Source: Neoarius graeffei
Taxonomy: Eukaryota; Chordata; Actinopteri; Siluriformes; Ariidae
DNA length: 64,000 bases
Direction of reading: 5' to 3'
Assembly: GCF_027579695.1 (NCBI RefSeq)
Contig: NC_083569.1
Coordinates: forward strand, 71,187,149-71,251,148
How positions within the stretch are numbered: the first letter of the stretch is position 1; each line of letters opens with the position of its first letter. The position numbers and the translations under genes are program-made. A model generated the notes under the pieces. That model did no database searches and was not told the origin of the DNA. It saw only the letters and a program-made list of their open reading frames with translations. Of the stretch, positions 63,456 to 64,000 are shown piece by piece.

Positions 63456-63845
63456 CTCAGCAGCACAATGAGTGGTTAACACTGTCGCATCAGAGCAAGC
63501 AAATTCTGGGTTTGAACCTGCTGGTTCACCAGGGCCTTTCTGAAGTTTACATGTTCTTGCTGTGCCTGCATGGGTTTCCTCTGGGTGCTCTGGTTTCCTC
63601 ACACAGTCCAAAGACATGCAGATTTATTCAACTGGCTACTCAAAACTGCCCATAGATGTGAATGAGTGTGAATGGCTGTCTGTTTCTCTGTGTTAGCCCT
63701 GCGATAGACTGGCAACTTGTTCAGGGTGTACCCTGTCTCTCGCCCAGTGTCAGGTGAGATTGGATCCAGCTCACCCATGACCCGTAATGGATAAGCAGTA
63801 TAGAAAAAAAATGAGTGAATGAATGAATGAATGAATGAATGAATT
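63456..63845 (+). mobile_element. SINE, degenerate, GAAT-tailed
   Basis: CAGCAGCACAATGAGTGGTT head, CACAGTCCAAAGACATGCAG core, and (GAAT)n at about 63817-63842. More diverged than the 50778 and 60585 copies. Confidence 0.85.
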
Positions 63846-64000
63846 GAACCTCTCAGGAATCTTGCAGTAACTAGGGATAGTTTAGAAAATGTTCTACCAA
63901 CTGTTAGGGAAACGTGTCCAAACCAACTTTCTACTATCCATCATATAATTTCCATGTAAATGTTTATGTAAACAGGTTGTCTGTACCTGGAATGTTTGTT

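Noticed and set aside
2600..63800. The many similar repeats as a CRISPR-like or satellite array
   Set aside because: Copies are dispersed, in both orientations, each with its own target duplication. There is no regular spacing.
2627..63845. Repeated frames containing [20 protein letters not shown], seen many times in the window
   Set aside because: These are translations of the SINE body, identical because the SINE is repeated. They are not a protein family.

Overview
This is nuclear DNA of a teleost fish. The evidence is two intron-split vertebrate genes, many tRNA-headed SINEs of the DANA/mermaid (V-SINE) type, several Tc1-like transposons, hAT elements, and RTE- and CR1/L2/Rex1-type LINEs. 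An otophysan such as a catfish is possible, but I cannot fix the species.

Genes. Positions 928-9072 (+) hold the last four coding exons of cct7, the eta subunit of the cytosolic chaperonin TRiC/CCT. Positions 11706-33491 (-) hold eleven coding exons of hspa12b, the atypical Hsp70 relative, which run from just after a missing start exon to the stop codon. The genes are convergent, with stop codons about 2.6 kb apart and a 1.6 kb Tc1-like element between them. I identified all fifteen exons by splice-site pairs, matching codon phase and recognisable protein sequence. The first hspa12b exon and its promoter should lie beyond 33.5 kb, but I could not recognise them.

Repeats. Introns and the region from 33.5 to 64 kb are dominated by nested mobile elements. 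1.2-4.6 kb: a hAT element with nested SINE and MITE, ending 34 nt before a cct7 exon. 7.2-8.6 kb: a palindromic pair of LTRs with a hAT-type insertion. 9.9-11.5, 16.3-17.9, 30.4-32.0, 51.2-52.7, 53.0-54.1 and 58.5-59.5 kb: Tc1-like elements. 19.9-22.2 kb: a Tc1-like element carrying a SINE and a second element, which itself carries a small element with a RecQ-helicase fragment. 34.0-36.7 kb: a CR1/L2/Rex1-like LINE. 38.6-40.1 kb: a 1.5 kb non-autonomous element. 40.4-42.9 kb: a Tc1-like relic split by a hAT element and a TTAA-flanked foldback. 45.7-49.0 kb: an RTE LINE with an almost complete reading frame.

No bacterial-style system, CRISPR array, rRNA or functional tRNA gene was seen. The most unusual items are the inverted LTR pair with intact 5-bp duplication, the RecQ-fragment element, a SINE dimer sharing one target duplication, a SINE tail that matches the RTE LINE tail, and an hspa12b splice acceptor made directly by a TG microsatellite. 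All boundaries come from reading by eye, and family names rest on recognition rather than a database search.
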